From: Actinomycetes bacterium
GTDB taxonomy: Bacteria > Actinomycetota > Acidimicrobiia > Acidimicrobiales > Acidimicrobiaceae
DNA length: 64,000 nt
NCBI GenBank assembly: GCA_021777475.1
Contig: JAJYDM010000002.1
Coordinates: 1-64,000, forward strand
Reading direction: 5' to 3'
A program made the position numbers and the translations under genes. Positions 19,014-30,897 of this stretch are shown here, piece after piece (the first letter of the stretch is position 1; each line of letters starts with the position of its first letter). The notes below the pieces were generated by a model. That model ran no database searches, was not told where the DNA came from, and saw only the letters and a list, made by a program, of their open reading frames with translations.

Positions 19014-19766
19014 TCAGAGCGATCCATCACCACTGCTTAGAAAAGCCAGTGATAGCTCATTTATCAGATCGGCATCGAAGTCAAGTGTGGCTACGTGAAA
19101 GCTCCGTTCCAGCCAAACCCTGGTCAACTTGGCCGAAACAAGTGAATCCGCCAAAAAGTCTCCTGACCCGACTGGAACGACATGATCCCGCTTGGACGAA
19201 AATAGCAGTATCTGATTCTTGACCACATATAGGTGGTCGGCGATCTCCGGCAAGGCCTCAAACATGGAAAGTGCGGCACTTATTGGCGTCTGAGTGTAGC
19301 CGAGTTCAGGAGAATCAGGCTTGGCGATATCAGAGGAGATCCCGGGTGCGGTCGTGAATCCACTCTCAAGGATCGACCTTAGCAGTGTGGTGAAGCTGGC
19401 CGCGGGCGATTCAACCAGTGGATTGACCAACACCGCTCTTCCAAATCCATTGAAACTTTCCAGCAGCTTCAGTACGATCGCGCCTCCCATCGATAGGCCG
19501 AACAAGTCCACCCTGGCACATTTGGTGAGCAGCGCCAAGGCCACATCAACGGCAGCTGAATACCAGTCGTCAAAGCGTTTGTCGAGCAAATCCTCCACCG
19601 CGGTTCCGTGTCCAGGCAGAAGAGGAACCGCAACGCTGAGACCAGCAGCTTCAAGATATTTTGCCGTTCCCAAGATCGATTGTGGCGATCCAGTAAAACC
19701 GTGAATCATCAGTACGGCATGCCGGCCCTCCAAGGGCTCGCTAAAATATGCGTCCATTTCTCCCAA
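19014..19766 (-). CDS. Alpha/beta-hydrolase, carboxylesterase/monoacylglycerol lipase type
   Basis: A cytoplasmic alpha/beta-hydrolase of 250 residues resembling Est30-type carboxylesterases. The oxyanion region is MIHGFTGSP, the nucleophile is S92 in GLSMGG, and D194 and H224 complete the triad. The TTG start has AGGAG six bases upstream and is preferred to an ATG three codons later, whose spacing to GGGAG is too short. It stands alone, divergent from the SCP2 gene. Substrate unknown; short acyl esters are likely. Confidence 0.82.
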   Translation of the reverse strand: MGEMDAYFSEPLEGRHAVLMIHGFTGSPQSILGTAKYLEAAGLSVAVPLLPGHGTAVEDLLDKRFDDWYSAAVDVALALLTKCARVDLFGLSMGGAIVLKLLESFNGFGRAVLVNPLVESPAASFTTLLRSILESGFTTAPGISSDIAKPDSPELGYTQTPISAALSMFEALPEIADHLYVVKNQILLFSSKRDHVVPVGSGDFLADSLVSAKLTRVWLERSFHVATLDFDADLINELSLAFLSSGDGSL

Positions 19767-19978
19767 TCGACTTCTCCTAAGCTTGTTGAAGTGGGGTTAT
19801 GGATAGACTATCTAGCTGATACTATCGCTGACGGACTTGCCCGTCGCGGCAAAACCAAGGATCGCGAATGAGCTTTCCTGCCCTTGGCCCATGCCTGCAC
19901 GCATAGGCAGTCCGGGCAATTCGATTTATACCAAGAATGACTAGCATCAAAAGCGATAACTACAGAGAAAGTCAAGAC

Positions 19979-20389
19979 ATGGAAAAGTTTCAATTCCTTA
20001 GTCCCGAATGGATCGGAAAGGCTAGGCAAATCCGAGAAGCCCACCGAGACAGCGAAACCAGTTTCTCCGTCACCGTGCGAATGAACCAGCTTGTGACAGA
20101 CTTGCCGTTTGGCTCAAACGAATTGAGAACCTTCGTCGACACCTCCAAAGGACTTCTCGACATCGAGCTTGGCGAACTTGACAATCCTGATGTCTCTGTT
20201 GTAATAGATTACCAAACAGCAAGGGCGATCTTCGTGGACCTCGATTCGCAGGCAGCGATACAGGCCTTCATGGCAGGCAAGATCAAAGTCACCGGCGATT
20301 TGACCAAACTCATGGCGCTGCAAGGTACCATCGTACCAAGTGAGTCAGGAATGAACATCGCCAAGGAGATAAAGGAAATGACCGCCTAG
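19979..20389 (+). CDS. SCP2 sterol-carrier-domain protein
   Basis: A single-domain SCP2-like lipid-binding protein, 136 residues from this ATG. The block FLSPEWIGKARQI opens the domain, and FMAGKIKVTGDLTKLMALQ near the C-terminus is the typical SCP2 end. An ATG at 19937 gives 14 more residues, but homology and a GAGAAAG site favour 19979. It may bind acyl-CoA or hydrophobic ligands. It ends 10 bp from the convergent kinase gene. Confidence 0.78.
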   Translation: MEKFQFLSPEWIGKARQIREAHRDSETSFSVTVRMNQLVTDLPFGSNELRTFVDTSKGLLDIELGELDNPDVSVVIDYQTARAIFVDLDSQAAIQAFMAGKIKVTGDLTKLMALQGTIVPSESGMNIAKEIKEMTA

Positions 20390-20399
20390 AAACTTTGAA

Positions 20400-22391
20400 C
20401 TAGCCGGTCACAATGGAAACCGATGAACCCGCCTGAACTCGCGATCCAGCCCTGGGATTTGTCGCCACGACGGTATTGGATCCAAAGTAGGCGTATACAG
20501 ATCCAACGGTAAGCCCTCCTTGGTTCAAGGCGGCCTCGGCCTGGGTTAGTGTATCACCAATAACGTTTGGCACAATGACGATCTGTGGCCCTTTGGAAAC
20601 CACAAACGAGACGACGGATCCGCGCGGAACCAGCGAGCCGGCTGCTTGGGATTGAGAGATCACAGTACCCGCCGCAACCGTGGTCGAATACGCCTGAGTC
20701 TCCGAAGCCACAAGTATCAAAGCTTTGAGCTGTGCATCCGCCGTCTGAGCAGTCTCACCCACAAGGTTTGGCACTTTTCTCGGTGCTGGCCCCTGACTCA
20801 CTGTGAGAGTAACCTTGGTTCCAACATTAAAGGTGCCTGTAGATGGAGAGGCCGATATCACCTGTCCCACCGGGACAGTCTCTGAGTAGCTCTGTTGCAC
20901 CACCGGAACAAGACCTATCGCCTTCAATGCGTTTTCAGCAGCTGTGGAGGCGAGACCCGCCAACGATGGGATTTCCACAGGTGCCGGGCCTTTGGAAACA
21001 ACGATATTCACCGGCTTCCCCCTGGAAACCGAAGTTCCGCTCTTGGGCGTTTCAGAGACAACGAGCCCGTCCTTGATTGTCGGGGAGTACACGTATGACA
21101 CGTTCCCCACCTTGAGGTGAGCGGAGTCAATGGTACTCTCCGCAGTCTTGAGCGAGTCACCAACCACTATTGGAACCTTAACTGCCACCAGAGCGGAGTA
21201 GAGCCTGGACGGAATCCCCTCCAGCGAAAGCACCGCAATCAGGACCGCGAGTATCGCCAAAACAACGCCAATCCAAAAAGACCGCTTCCTGTGCAATGGA
21301 ACCAAACTTGATCGCCGCTTAGGGAGTAAGTCTGAGTCGGATACAACATGATCAGCTGCATCACTCGATGATTCGAAGACCCCAGCCGTCAGCGGAAGGG
21401 CCGATTTGATGTCAGTCTGTGTTTCCGGAGGGCTGTCTGACTCAGCACTAGGCGAAACCTCCCTGGAACCAGAAATCGGGATATCCCCCACCGCGGTGAG
21501 ATCTCCGCTCTCATCAGCAACCATAGGAGCAGGACCTCGCACAGATAGATGCGTTGGCGGATCCAACAACCTTACAAGCTTCTCAAGCTGAGAGACGAGA
21601 TCCGTTGACGAGATCCTCTCCTGGGAGGATAGTTTGAGGCACGACTCTATGATCGGCTTAAGTGATCCGGTCTCCTCGGGGATGCTCACATCGCCATGAA
21701 CACGCGCCATCAACAAAGACACCGTGGTATCGCCCGTAAAAGGCAGATATCCGAGAAGAGCTTCGTGGATCACAAGACCCAATGAATACACGTCCGAGCT
21801 GCGGTCACTCTCTCTTGCCAGTGCCTGCTCCGGAGAGGCATACCTTGCCGTACCCATCAAGGTTCCAATAGGTTCAGTCCATGCCGCCTCCGAAAGTGCG
21901 CGAGCAAGACCAAAATCGGCAATTCGGATCCTGGCTTCATCATCAAAGAGCAGGTTGGCCGGCTTGATATCGCGATGGATGTATCCACGCCCGTGGGCAT
22001 ATGAGAGACCTTGGGCTACCTGAAGCATTAGAGAGGCTGCCTGAGACTCTGACAAGAGTTCTCCGGCATTGAGGTACTCGCGTAGCGATCCGCCAGCGAG
22101 ATACTCCAGGACTAGATACGGTGTGCTCTCCGACTCGCCCCAATCGAAAACTCTCATGATATTCGGATGGTTCAGGCTCGCCGCGGACTTTGCCTCGGAC
22201 TGAAACCTTTTCAAGAAAAACGTGTCGCCTGCGAGTGAAGAATGGAGTAACTTGATTGCAACTTTACGCCCCAAAGAAAGATCTTGTGCGAGATAGACGT
22301 CGCCTGAGGCCCCTTGGCCAATCGCGGCCACAAGTGTGTAGCGGCCATGCAGAATTTTCCCGATATTCTCTTGGAGCCGAGCTGTGTACAC
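20400..22391 (-). CDS. pknB: PASTA-domain Ser/Thr protein kinase (PknB/StkP type)
   Basis: Membrane kinase of 663 residues. The N-terminal kinase domain has the glycine loop GQGASGDV (25-32), Lys46, HRD with D141 and DFG at 159-161. A low-complexity linker is followed by one membrane segment (about 371-389) and four extracellular PASTA repeats (about 402-663) that in this family sense muropeptides or lipid II. The GTG start has GGAGAGG about nine bases upstream. Unlike the usual pknB it is not in a cell-shape cluster but next to ligA, so it may be an additional paralogue. Confidence 0.93.
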   Translation of the reverse strand: MYTARLQENIGKILHGRYTLVAAIGQGASGDVYLAQDLSLGRKVAIKLLHSSLAGDTFFLKRFQSEAKSAASLNHPNIMRVFDWGESESTPYLVLEYLAGGSLREYLNAGELLSESQAASLMLQVAQGLSYAHGRGYIHRDIKPANLLFDDEARIRIADFGLARALSEAAWTEPIGTLMGTARYASPEQALARESDRSSDVYSLGLVIHEALLGYLPFTGDTTVSLLMARVHGDVSIPEETGSLKPIIESCLKLSSQERISSTDLVSQLEKLVRLLDPPTHLSVRGPAPMVADESGDLTAVGDIPISGSREVSPSAESDSPPETQTDIKSALPLTAGVFESSSDAADHVVSDSDLLPKRRSSLVPLHRKRSFWIGVVLAILAVLIAVLSLEGIPSRLYSALVAVKVPIVVGDSLKTAESTIDSAHLKVGNVSYVYSPTIKDGLVVSETPKSGTSVSRGKPVNIVVSKGPAPVEIPSLAGLASTAAENALKAIGLVPVVQQSYSETVPVGQVISASPSTGTFNVGTKVTLTVSQGPAPRKVPNLVGETAQTADAQLKALILVASETQAYSTTVAAGTVISQSQAAGSLVPRGSVVSFVVSKGPQIVIVPNVIGDTLTQAEAALNQGGLTVGSVYAYFGSNTVVATNPRAGSRVQAGSSVSIVTG

Positions 22392-22545
22392 TAAAAAGCC
22401 TCTCCAGACAAAGCGAACATTCCGAGCAGTCGCAAAACCATCGACCGACCTACCCCAATTTCAGGCAGCTCCTGTCCAACATATCCCAATCTCCAGACCA
22501 TCTGGGCACGATCACTCATTTGGCATTGCTTGATGAACGTCTGGT

Positions 22546-24606
<2,061 letters not shown>

Positions 24607-25638
24607 CTAACAAGCTATCGCTGATCCAACTACCACATCGCCCCGGTAAAACGCAAGTGTCTGTCCTGGTGCCACTTTACGATGCGGCTCCTCGAACTTC
24701 AGGCAATCCTGGAAAAACATGGCTCTGGAGGCACGGCCATGCGCAGAACCCTGGACCGCAATCATTTCTCCATCCACAAGGGGACTATGGGAAAAAGTCA
24801 GGGACCTAATAGCCATTGAATCCACCAACAGATCCGATTGACGGCCAAGATAGACCTTCCGTGCCTGCAAATTGACCTCAACCGCATAGCGCGCGGAACC
24901 GTCACCCAGGGTTCCAAAGCCCTTCCGTTGGCCAACAGTCACAAGTTCCACCGCATCGACGGATCCAACAATCCGTCCAGATGCCTTGTCGCACAGATCC
25001 CCAGGATGAAGGTCGATTCGAGATCTAAGAAAGCCGTCTCTGCCGGAAGTGGAGGTGATAAAACACACCTCCTGCGAGTCCGGCTTCATTGCTGTCCGAA
25101 GCGACATATCCCCGGCAATCTCACGCACTCTGCCCTTTGTTATCTCCCCCACCGGGAGCAGCACGTATTCCAGCTGTTCCCCCGTGAGCATGGACAAAAC
25201 ATATGACTGATCCTTTGCAAGATCCTCACCACGAGCCAGGTGGGACAGGCCATTTTCCTTTACAATGCGGGCGTGGTGGCCGGTTGCGATATAGTCAAAA
25301 CCAAGAGTCCTGGCCCGTTCGATAAAGGTGTGAAACTTTAGATGCCTATTGCACTCGACGCAGGGATTCGGCGTCAAACCCCGCCTGTGAGAGTCCACAT
25401 AGAAGTCGACCACCTTTTCATGAAACTCCTCTGTGAAGTTGAATACATGGTGATCTATCCCGATCTGAGCGGCGACTCTTCGGGCATCCTCGACATCAGA
25501 GACTGAACAGCATCCAGAATCGGATGAACCGCCCCAGAGCTTCATAGTCGCACCGACAACCTCGTAACCCTGTTCCGCCAATAGCACGGCTGCAACCGAG
25601 GAGTCCACTCCTCCCGACATTGCAACCAATACTCTCAT
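24607..25638 (-). CDS. mnmA: tRNA-specific 2-thiouridylase (MnmA)
   Basis: Adds sulfur at U34 of Lys/Glu/Gln tRNAs. The PP-loop MSGGVDSSVA is at the N-terminus, the first catalytic cysteine is in NPCVECN and the second in SQEVCFIT. The ATG at 25638 has GGGGAG four bases upstream and starts right at MRVLVAMSGG; an ATG four codons upstream lacks a ribosome site. 343 residues. Confidence 0.96.
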   Translation of the reverse strand: MRVLVAMSGGVDSSVAAVLLAEQGYEVVGATMKLWGGSSDSGCCSVSDVEDARRVAAQIGIDHHVFNFTEEFHEKVVDFYVDSHRRGLTPNPCVECNRHLKFHTFIERARTLGFDYIATGHHARIVKENGLSHLARGEDLAKDQSYVLSMLTGEQLEYVLLPVGEITKGRVREIAGDMSLRTAMKPDSQEVCFITSTSGRDGFLRSRIDLHPGDLCDKASGRIVGSVDAVELVTVGQRKGFGTLGDGSARYAVEVNLQARKVYLGRQSDLLVDSMAIRSLTFSHSPLVDGEMIAVQGSAHGRASRAMFFQDCLKFEEPHRKVAPGQTLAFYRGDVVVGSAIAC

Positions 25639-25676
25639 CTGACTCCCCATGGATAGAACAGGACTTTCTACACAGC

Positions 25677-26543
25677 CTAATTTGACCTATACATATAATG
25701 CGTAGCACGTTCTTCAATCACGGGAACAACCAGACTAGGCAAGTCGCTGATCAAGCCGTCCACACCGAAGCCCAGAAGCTTTTCCATTTCGGTCCTGTCG
25801 TTGATGGTCCAGACGTGAACTGCCTTGCCTGCAGCATGTGCGACTTCAATAAACTGAGGTATCGCCAGCTCAATCTCTCCGTAGAATCTGGGTATTTGAA
25901 ACGCCACGTATGGGGAACGCATTGCCAAATCCATGGCGGCCTTTCGTCCAGAAACCAGAGTGAAGTAGAACTCGCTTATCTCTCCAGGAGCTGCGGAGGT
26001 GCAAATCGTGCGGTTACTCTGTCTAAGCCTCCATATGGCGGAATCCAAAAAGGAGCTGACAATCACACGGTCTGCCGCCTCGTGCTCCAAAATCAGTCTG
26101 GCCAGCTGCTCCTCATATGGCTCCACTGATGGCGAGGTGGATTTAATATCGAAATTTAGGATACAGTCCGGAAAGCTCTCGAGCACCTCATCCACCCTTG
26201 CCAGCCTGGTCATCTTTCCGGTATTTGCACCATCTCGATAGACATAGTCCTCCTGGGGCCTCGAACGGATAACGCTTGCATTTGACCCTGGCACGAACCA
26301 GTATCCCGCATTGAGATCTTCGATTTCGCTCCACGTAAGCTTGGAAACTCTACCTCTGCCATTTGTGGTTGTGTCGACCACGTCATCATGACAGCAGGTG
26401 AGCACACCATCCGCTGTCGAGTGGACATCAAGTTCTAATCCAGATACCCCAATCCGGCAAGCATTCTCCAACGCTCCAATTGTGCTGGAAGGCGCCTCAT
26501 AGGAGCCTCCACGGTGGGCATAAGAGATCACGCGTCTGTCCAT
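25677..26543 (-). CDS. Glycerophosphodiester phosphodiesterase
   Basis: Cytoplasmic GDPD-family enzyme that hydrolyses glycerophosphodiesters to glycerol-3-phosphate and an alcohol. It shows ISYAHRGG, then GLELDVHSTADG, CCHDD and the late VHVWTIND block, all typical. 288 residues from the ATG; TTG/GTG starts up to eight codons further out are possible. No signal peptide. It precedes mnmA on the same strand with a 38-bp gap. Confidence 0.9.
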   Translation of the reverse strand: MDRRVISYAHRGGSYEAPSSTIGALENACRIGVSGLELDVHSTADGVLTCCHDDVVDTTTNGRGRVSKLTWSEIEDLNAGYWFVPGSNASVIRSRPQEDYVYRDGANTGKMTRLARVDEVLESFPDCILNFDIKSTSPSVEPYEEQLARLILEHEAADRVIVSSFLDSAIWRLRQSNRTICTSAAPGEISEFYFTLVSGRKAAMDLAMRSPYVAFQIPRFYGEIELAIPQFIEVAHAAGKAVHVWTINDRTEMEKLLGFGVDGLISDLPSLVVPVIEERATHYMYRSN

Positions 26544-26597
26544 CCATGTACTATCCACGAAAGCCAAAACTAGCCTGTCCGCTAAAGTTATTCAGAC

Positions 26598-27194
26598 ATG
26601 ATTGACCATGTTTTTAACGATCTAATCAATGCAATGCATCAAAGCCTTGAGTCTGCCATGCTTGAGCAGCTCCCCAACCAGGAGCATTTGCTGCTCGATG
26701 TTCTTCTTGGCGACATACACTACGAAAATTCATACGCACTTCCCGGCGAAGTCAATCCACCAAACCTGAGAGTCGATATAAATCTGGAGTGGCCCGTCTG
26801 GAGCCAGAGCATCTACCGCTCCTGGCTACTCGGAGAGAGCGACCCTGAATCGTTAGAAGTTGACGTGGAATTGGTAATTCGCGCAGTCAACATGACTGAG
26901 CCTGCCCCGACAGCGGATTTATTGTCATCCCTCGACGAGAGAACCTCCCCGATTTTCGCGTTCCTGCTGGAGCGATCTTCCGTGGTCTCCAGCCAAAGCA
27001 ATCTGGGCGGAGGGGTAGAAAACGAGTTCGAATTGGAGATAGGTTTCGACGGGAGCCTAATATTGGAAGAGAACTCCATTACAGCGAAGGAAGAACTTCG
27101 AAACCTTCTTGCGCCACTTGGCCCTTGGATCGCATCTATGCTGGTCCGTCTGAGTGATCAGCCGATAAAATACTTCCCCGACGACCCAGACTAG
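26598..27194 (+). CDS. Uncharacterised acidic protein
   Basis: I do not recognise this 198-residue protein. It is acidic, has no signal peptide or membrane segment, and alternates hydrophobic and acidic residues in a way that suggests beta strands in the middle (about 45-105) and amphipathic helices at both ends. It is divergent from the GDPD gene and convergent with the PfkB kinase gene, so it is probably a single-gene transcript. Confidence 0.6.
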   Translation: MIDHVFNDLINAMHQSLESAMLEQLPNQEHLLLDVLLGDIHYENSYALPGEVNPPNLRVDINLEWPVWSQSIYRSWLLGESDPESLEVDVELVIRAVNMTEPAPTADLLSSLDERTSPIFAFLLERSSVVSSQSNLGGGVENEFELEIGFDGSLILEENSITAKEELRNLLAPLGPWIASMLVRLSDQPIKYFPDDPD

Positions 27195-27216
27195 CCTGGC
27201 AACCCGTCTCGTTTAC

Positions 27217-28221
27217 TCAGACCATGCCGCCAATCAGAAGCTGCAAGTCAGTGTTGGGCCGGGCTCCAAAGTGAGAGACGACTTCGGCCGAGCATGTCAC
27301 CCCAAATAGCGCACACTTCTCGACCTCTTTGTGATCAAGGCTCAGCACTCCATGGAGATAACCGGCAGCAAAAAGGTCGCCAGCTCCCGTGGTGTCGACA
27401 ACGGCATCCACCTCGCATGCCGGTACGTAGAATCGTCCCGACTCGCCATATGCAATGGCACCAGCGGCTCCAAGCGTCACCGCCCCCTTCAGCGACTTCA
27501 ACCGAAGCGAATCGACGATCTTCTCCACGTCATCCATGCCGGTGAGGATCTGGGCCTCCTCCCGGTTGGCAAAAAGAATCGATACCGGGCCGTTCACCAG
27601 TTCCAGAAATTCATCACGGTGCCTTGAAACACAAAACGGATCAGAGAGAGAAAGAGCAATTCGAACGTCGTTCTCGATAGCAACATCGATCGCGGCATGT
27701 ATCTGCGCCTTGGTTGTCTCGAGGTCATAAAGGTAGCCCTCAATGTAGAGCAACTGCGAATCGGCAATAACGGATCTGGAGTTCTCGTCAAGGCGGAGAT
27801 GCGAAGCCGCCCCTAACCATGTAGCCATAGTCCTCTCGCCATCGGGTGTCACCATGACCAGACAGCGCCCGGTGCCAAGATCGTTCCTTTCATAGGGCCG
27901 AACCACCCGTACTCCGAAAGCCTCGAGGTCCGACACATACTGGTTCCCAAATTCGTCCATGTCGGTCCGGGCAATGAGAGCTACTCTGTGACCAAGCGAC
28001 GCCATCCCTACGAGAGTGTTCGCAGCCGAACCGCCACCTCTCACTTCAACTTCACCGAGCACACGTATGACCGATCCCGCCATGTCGGGACCTACAAGTT
28101 GCATCGAACCCTTCCGGATGCCCAACCCTTCGACATAGCCCTCCGGAACCTCGCAGAACATGTCCACGATGGCACTCCCAAGTGCCACCACTTCATACGA
28201 ACGGCCCGACTTATTCCGCAT
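27217..28221 (-). CDS. PfkB-family carbohydrate/adenosine kinase
   Basis: Ribokinase-fold kinase of 334 residues from the ATG at 28221. The N-terminal GGGSAANTLVGMASLG is the substrate-lid region, and VVDTTGAGDLFAAGYLHG with the catalytic Asp is the second PfkB signature. Adenosine-kinase-like sugar kinases have the same layout, but the substrate cannot be fixed from sequence. The frame is open 30 codons further upstream, but those residues are unlike the family and would crowd the divergent pepN promoter. Confidence 0.85.
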   Translation of the reverse strand: MRNKSGRSYEVVALGSAIVDMFCEVPEGYVEGLGIRKGSMQLVGPDMAGSVIRVLGEVEVRGGGSAANTLVGMASLGHRVALIARTDMDEFGNQYVSDLEAFGVRVVRPYERNDLGTGRCLVMVTPDGERTMATWLGAASHLRLDENSRSVIADSQLLYIEGYLYDLETTKAQIHAAIDVAIENDVRIALSLSDPFCVSRHRDEFLELVNGPVSILFANREEAQILTGMDDVEKIVDSLRLKSLKGAVTLGAAGAIAYGESGRFYVPACEVDAVVDTTGAGDLFAAGYLHGVLSLDHKEVEKCALFGVTCSAEVVSHFGARPNTDLQLLIGGMV

Positions 28222-28293
28222 CCGCACACACCCATTCTCAATCAATCGAGTCCGAAGGACCATCCGATCCAAAAAAAGATATTTGGCAATCCG

Positions 28294-28299
28294 TATAAT
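28294..28299 (+). promoter_or_regulatory. Probable -10 element of pepN
   Basis: A perfect TATAAT, 42 bp upstream of the GTG start of the aminopeptidase and inside the divergent intergenic region. No -35 is visible at the right distance. Confidence 0.4.
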
Positions 28300-28341
28300 C
28301 GTGGCTTCCAATTTCGGTCGGAATCAACTACGGTAACCACT

Positions 28342-30897
28342 GTGGATACTTCAACGAACTACAGACTGCCAAGAAATATAGTACCCAACAAGTACGAAAT
28401 TCGGCTTAGACCAGACTTCCAAACCTTCAGCTTCGAAGGCCGCGTATCGATTCAGGTTTCCGTGACCGAGTCCACCAACTCGATTGTCCTAAACGCCGCG
28501 GAACTTGAAATCGGCAAAGCCACAATTGCGCAAGCCGGAAAAACGCTCAGCTGCACCATCAATCTCGATACCGCACTGGAACGAGCCACCTTGACTGCTG
28601 ATGGAACGTTGAATCCGGGAGAGGCCCGGCTGGAGATCGATTTCAAGGGCACGCTCAATGACCAGCTGTCTGGATTCTACAGAAGCAAGTTCGTTGACGA
28701 CCAAGGCCAGGATTCATTCATCGCGACTACGCAGTTCGAGGCCACCGACGCCAGGAAAGCGTTCCCCTGCTTCGACGAACCCGACCTGAAGGCTGTATTC
28801 AGTGTCGAACTGGATGCGCCAGTCAACTACCTTGCCATATCGAACGCACCAGAAAAGAACACAGTCGACCTGGGGGACGGATACAAGAGAGTCACCTTCG
28901 CGGACACCATCGCCATGTCCACCTATCTCGTTGCCTTCATCGTTGGTCCCCTGGAGGCGTCGGAGCCATACCTGAGTGGGGAGACTCCAATCCGAATCAT
29001 CTCAAAGCCTGGCCAGAGCCATCTTCAAAACTTTGCCAAAGAGGTTGCGGCGCACGCACTGGAGTTCTTCACCAACTGGTTTTCCATTCCCTATCCAGGT
29101 CAGAAGCTAGATCTGATCGCCATACCCGACTTTGCCTTTGGTGCAATGGAGAATCTTGGAGCAGTTACTTTTAGAGAGACACTGCTGCTTGTCGATCCGG
29201 AAAAGTCGTCAAGACCGGAACTTGAAAGAATTGTCGACGTCATCAGCCACGAGATTGCCCACATGTGGTTTGGTGACCTTGTGACGATGAAGTGGTGGAA
29301 TGGACTTTGGCTGAATGAGGCCTTTGCCACGTTCATGGAGCTTCTGGCCACCGACCACTTCAATCCAAGCTGGAATCGCTGGGTTTCGTTCGGACTTTCC
29401 AAGGGTGCCGCATTCGCGACAGACGGACTCCACAACACCAGACCAATCGAATTCAACGTGGTTAAGCCCTCTGATGCCGAAGGCATGTTCGATGTGCTCA
29501 CCTACGAAAAAGGGGCCAGCGTGCTCCGAATGCTAGAGCGCTACCTGAGTCCCGATATATTCAGGGCTGGGATCACCAACTATCTCAACTCGCACAAGTT
29601 CGCAAACGCCGAGACAACAGACCTTTGGAATGCGCTGGAGAAGGCCAGCAGTGAACCAATCGCTCAGACAATGGTTGACTGGGTATTCCAGGGAGGATAT
29701 CCCATCATCCGCCTGACATCAAATGGGACCGACGTCACCATTACCCAGGAACCATTCTCATATTTGTCAGACCCTTCAAAAGCGGGAGTCAGAGGTGGGC
29801 AGTCCGAGATCGGATCCGCCTGGAAAGTGCCGATGAACATCAGGATTGGAAACACGGAACGCAAGTTTCTCCTCGATGCCGAACCGGTCTCAATCTCCCT
29901 AGAAAACCCCGATGACCTTGTGATTGCCAATGCAGGTGGCTGGGGATTCTTCCGGGTTAGCTATGACCGCAACCTCCTTGGCAGAGTTCTTAGCAATTTT
30001 TCTCGACTGACCGATCTTGAAAAGTTCAACCTTGCCAGCGACATTTGGGCTCAAACCATCTCATTACGAACAAACGTCGGCTCCTTCTTCGAGCTAGTGG
30101 AAGCGATCAAAGGTGAATCTGATCCCAACCTCTGGCAAGTCATTATTTCTGCGTTTTCGCTGATCGATCTCATGGCACCCAAAGAAATGCGGGACAACGT
30201 CGCAGAAAGATGCAGAATTGCCTTAGCACCTATTCTGGAAAAGGTCGGATTCGAGGCCGAAGAAGGGGAAGCCGAAGGCACCTCAAAACTGCGCTCGGCT
30301 GTGATAGAAGCGATGGGCACCATTGGACACGATGCGGAAACGATAGCGGATTGCAAAGATCTGTTCGTAAAAGAGATGTCCATCGAGTCCAATATTGATC
30401 CCGATATCGTCTCGGCAGTTTTGGGAGTGGTGGCAGCTAACGGCGATGAGGCTGAGTTCGCCTTCATTCTGGATCGATACAGGCATCCGTCAACTCCCCA
30501 AGAGGAGAACCGATACCTGATGGCGCTGACTAGATTCGAACACCCGGAGTTGATCAAGAAGGTCCTTTCCATGACTCTTTCAGAGATCCGTAGTCAGAAC
30601 GGACCGTTCGTCATCGCAAACTTATTGACAGGTCGCGAATCCGGACCGCTGGCATGGCACTTCATTGCCCAGAACTGGGATACCCTGCTTGAGCGGTTCC
30701 CGGACAACACGATTCCAAGGATGCTCTCCGGAATAACTGGATTGGTGTCTGATGACTCGTACTATCTGGAGCGGGAGATACGGAGTTTTTTTGAAACCCA
30801 TACCATTCCAACCGGAGAAAAGAGCCTAGGACAGACGTTGGAGCGATATGCGGTGAACTTGGCATTCAGAAGGACGCTGCTGGACTCCGAACTCTAG
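28342..30897 (+). CDS. pepN: Aminopeptidase N-type M1 metallopeptidase
   Basis: Zinc aminopeptidase of 851 residues that removes N-terminal amino acids in the cytosol. The exopeptidase motif GAMENLG starts at 267, and the zinc site H303-E304-x-x-H307 with E326 in the NEAF motif is complete. An ERAP1-like C-terminal domain follows. A much longer reading frame opens at 27988, but it runs through the divergent kinase gene; the GTG at 28342 starts just before the family N-terminal strand (YRLPRNIVPNKYEIRLRP). Its stop shares one base with the next gene's GTG (TAGTG). Confidence 0.95.
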   Translation: MDTSTNYRLPRNIVPNKYEIRLRPDFQTFSFEGRVSIQVSVTESTNSIVLNAAELEIGKATIAQAGKTLSCTINLDTALERATLTADGTLNPGEARLEIDFKGTLNDQLSGFYRSKFVDDQGQDSFIATTQFEATDARKAFPCFDEPDLKAVFSVELDAPVNYLAISNAPEKNTVDLGDGYKRVTFADTIAMSTYLVAFIVGPLEASEPYLSGETPIRIISKPGQSHLQNFAKEVAAHALEFFTNWFSIPYPGQKLDLIAIPDFAFGAMENLGAVTFRETLLLVDPEKSSRPELERIVDVISHEIAHMWFGDLVTMKWWNGLWLNEAFATFMELLATDHFNPSWNRWVSFGLSKGAAFATDGLHNTRPIEFNVVKPSDAEGMFDVLTYEKGASVLRMLERYLSPDIFRAGITNYLNSHKFANAETTDLWNALEKASSEPIAQTMVDWVFQGGYPIIRLTSNGTDVTITQEPFSYLSDPSKAGVRGGQSEIGSAWKVPMNIRIGNTERKFLLDAEPVSISLENPDDLVIANAGGWGFFRVSYDRNLLGRVLSNFSRLTDLEKFNLASDIWAQTISLRTNVGSFFELVEAIKGESDPNLWQVIISAFSLIDLMAPKEMRDNVAERCRIALAPILEKVGFEAEEGEAEGTSKLRSAVIEAMGTIGHDAETIADCKDLFVKEMSIESNIDPDIVSAVLGVVAANGDEAEFAFILDRYRHPSTPQEENRYLMALTRFEHPELIKKVLSMTLSEIRSQNGPFVIANLLTGRESGPLAWHFIAQNWDTLLERFPDNTIPRMLSGITGLVSDDSYYLEREIRSFFETHTIPTGEKSLGQTLERYAVNLAFRRTLLDSEL

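Noticed and set aside
27988-28341. 118-residue N-terminal extension of the aminopeptidase
   Set aside because: It is antisense to the PfkB kinase N-terminus, is basic and low in family likeness, and the M1 domain starts normally at the GTG 28342.
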